Of a DNA stretch of 64,000 bases, positions 63,650 through 64,000 are shown in pieces; position 1 is the stretch's first letter; every line of letters begins with the position of its first letter. Source of the DNA: an uncultured Thalassotalea sp. (GTDB lineage Bacteria > Pseudomonadota > Gammaproteobacteria > Enterobacterales > Alteromonadaceae); the NCBI GenBank assembly GCA_947492575.1, contig CANLNK010000001.1, forward strand, positions 992,001 through 1,056,000. The letters run 5' to 3'. Both the position numbers and the translations under genes were made by a program. Below the pieces are notes generated by a model that worked only from the letters and a program-made list of their open reading frames with translations, made no database searches and was not told the origin of the DNA.

Positions 63650-64000
63650 GTTAAGCTAAGCTAATGGTTACTCCCTATTGTTCACCTTTTTAAATTTATC
63701 GGCTTTTCTATTGCTTTGCTTCCCGTGAAGTTAGGAGAGCCGATGAACGATTGCATCGATAATATGATTGTGCAGTCGCCATTAGTTAATAAATGATTCC
63801 TTATTTTATTTTAATGCACTGTTTATCAGTTAACATTGCATTGTTGTTTGGCGGTATCAAAGTTTTAATGAGTTGTTTCTAGTGCTTTTATGAAGTAAGC
63901 GGAGCCTTTAGCTGCTATTTCAGGAGGCAATAATAACCGCAATTGGGCAAGTAGTTGCCGCTTTCAAATATATTCAACGTTAGTTTTTCGTTACTACTGA
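63650..64000. other. Noncoding right end of the window
   Basis: 351 bp with no gene I can support. There is an inverted repeat ATCGGCT / AGCCGAT at about 63699 and 63746, and a small hairpin GGCAA-GTAG-TTGCC near 63945. A gene could begin beyond the window. Confidence 0.4.

Overview
The window looks like chromosome of a marine gammaproteobacterium of the order Alteromonadales, perhaps Colwelliaceae (Thalassotalea/Colwellia-like). This is inferred from protein character, the moderately AT-rich composition and a gene order that follows the 63-66 min region of Escherichia coli in blocks. Those blocks are rsmE-gshB-yqgE-ruvX, pilT beside yggS-proC-yggT, metK, and zapA / ygfB-pepP-ubiH-ubiI with the gcvTHP operon behind it. 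No rRNA or tRNA gene was seen.

Layout. 0-3 kb: a membrane protein resembling an anti-sigma factor, an exported PDZ protein and a solitary alkane hydroxylase (alkB). 3.4-11 kb: signalling genes (REC-EAL phosphodiesterase overlapping a large hybrid histidine kinase, then a chemoreceptor) and a TorF-type outer-membrane protein. 11.3-12.8 kb: rimO. 12.9-17.7 kb (minus strand): the most interesting segment. In transcription order it reads pepsin-like aspartic protease, GNAT acetyltransferase, a stand-alone tetrapyrrole-methylase-fold enzyme that I read as a split-borosin alpha-N-methyltransferase, a 92-residue putative precursor peptide, and a TPR/GGDEF diguanylate cyclase, mostly tightly spaced or overlapping. 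I interpret this as a candidate RiPP (backbone N-methylated peptide) locus. 17.8-19.1 kb: two arrays of inverted palindromic repeats flanking a small GIY-YIG nuclease.

19.1-37.4 kb: an M2 (ACE-like) peptidase lipoprotein, a PsrA-like TetR regulator with a candidate operator, nagZ and a DASS transporter, then DUF4426-yggT-proC-yggS divergent from pilT-pilU, an AEC transporter, ruvX-yqgE-gshB-rsmE, and a histidine kinase/sigma54 response-regulator pair. 37.4-42.2 kb: divergent from that pair, a MacA/MacB-like exporter (adaptor, ATPase, permease). The gap between them carries two identical-format 16-bp palindromic boxes 21 bp apart and a -24/-12-like promoter, which suggests a self-contained sigma54 circuit.

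42.2-51.7 kb: metK, murI, a clear 6S RNA gene, an unrecognised membrane-anchored protein, zapA, and divergently ygfB-pepP-ubiH-ubiI. 51.8-55.7 kb: three tandem DUF547 paralogues on the minus strand, inserted between ubiI and gcvT relative to the E. coli order. 56.1-60.9 kb: gcvT-gcvH-gcvP. 61-63.7 kb: a LysR regulator divergent from a DoxX membrane protein and a glutathionyl-hydroquinone-reductase-type GST, resembling the yqjF-yqjG quinone/electrophile module.

Functions are assigned from motifs and remembered family features. No database search was run.
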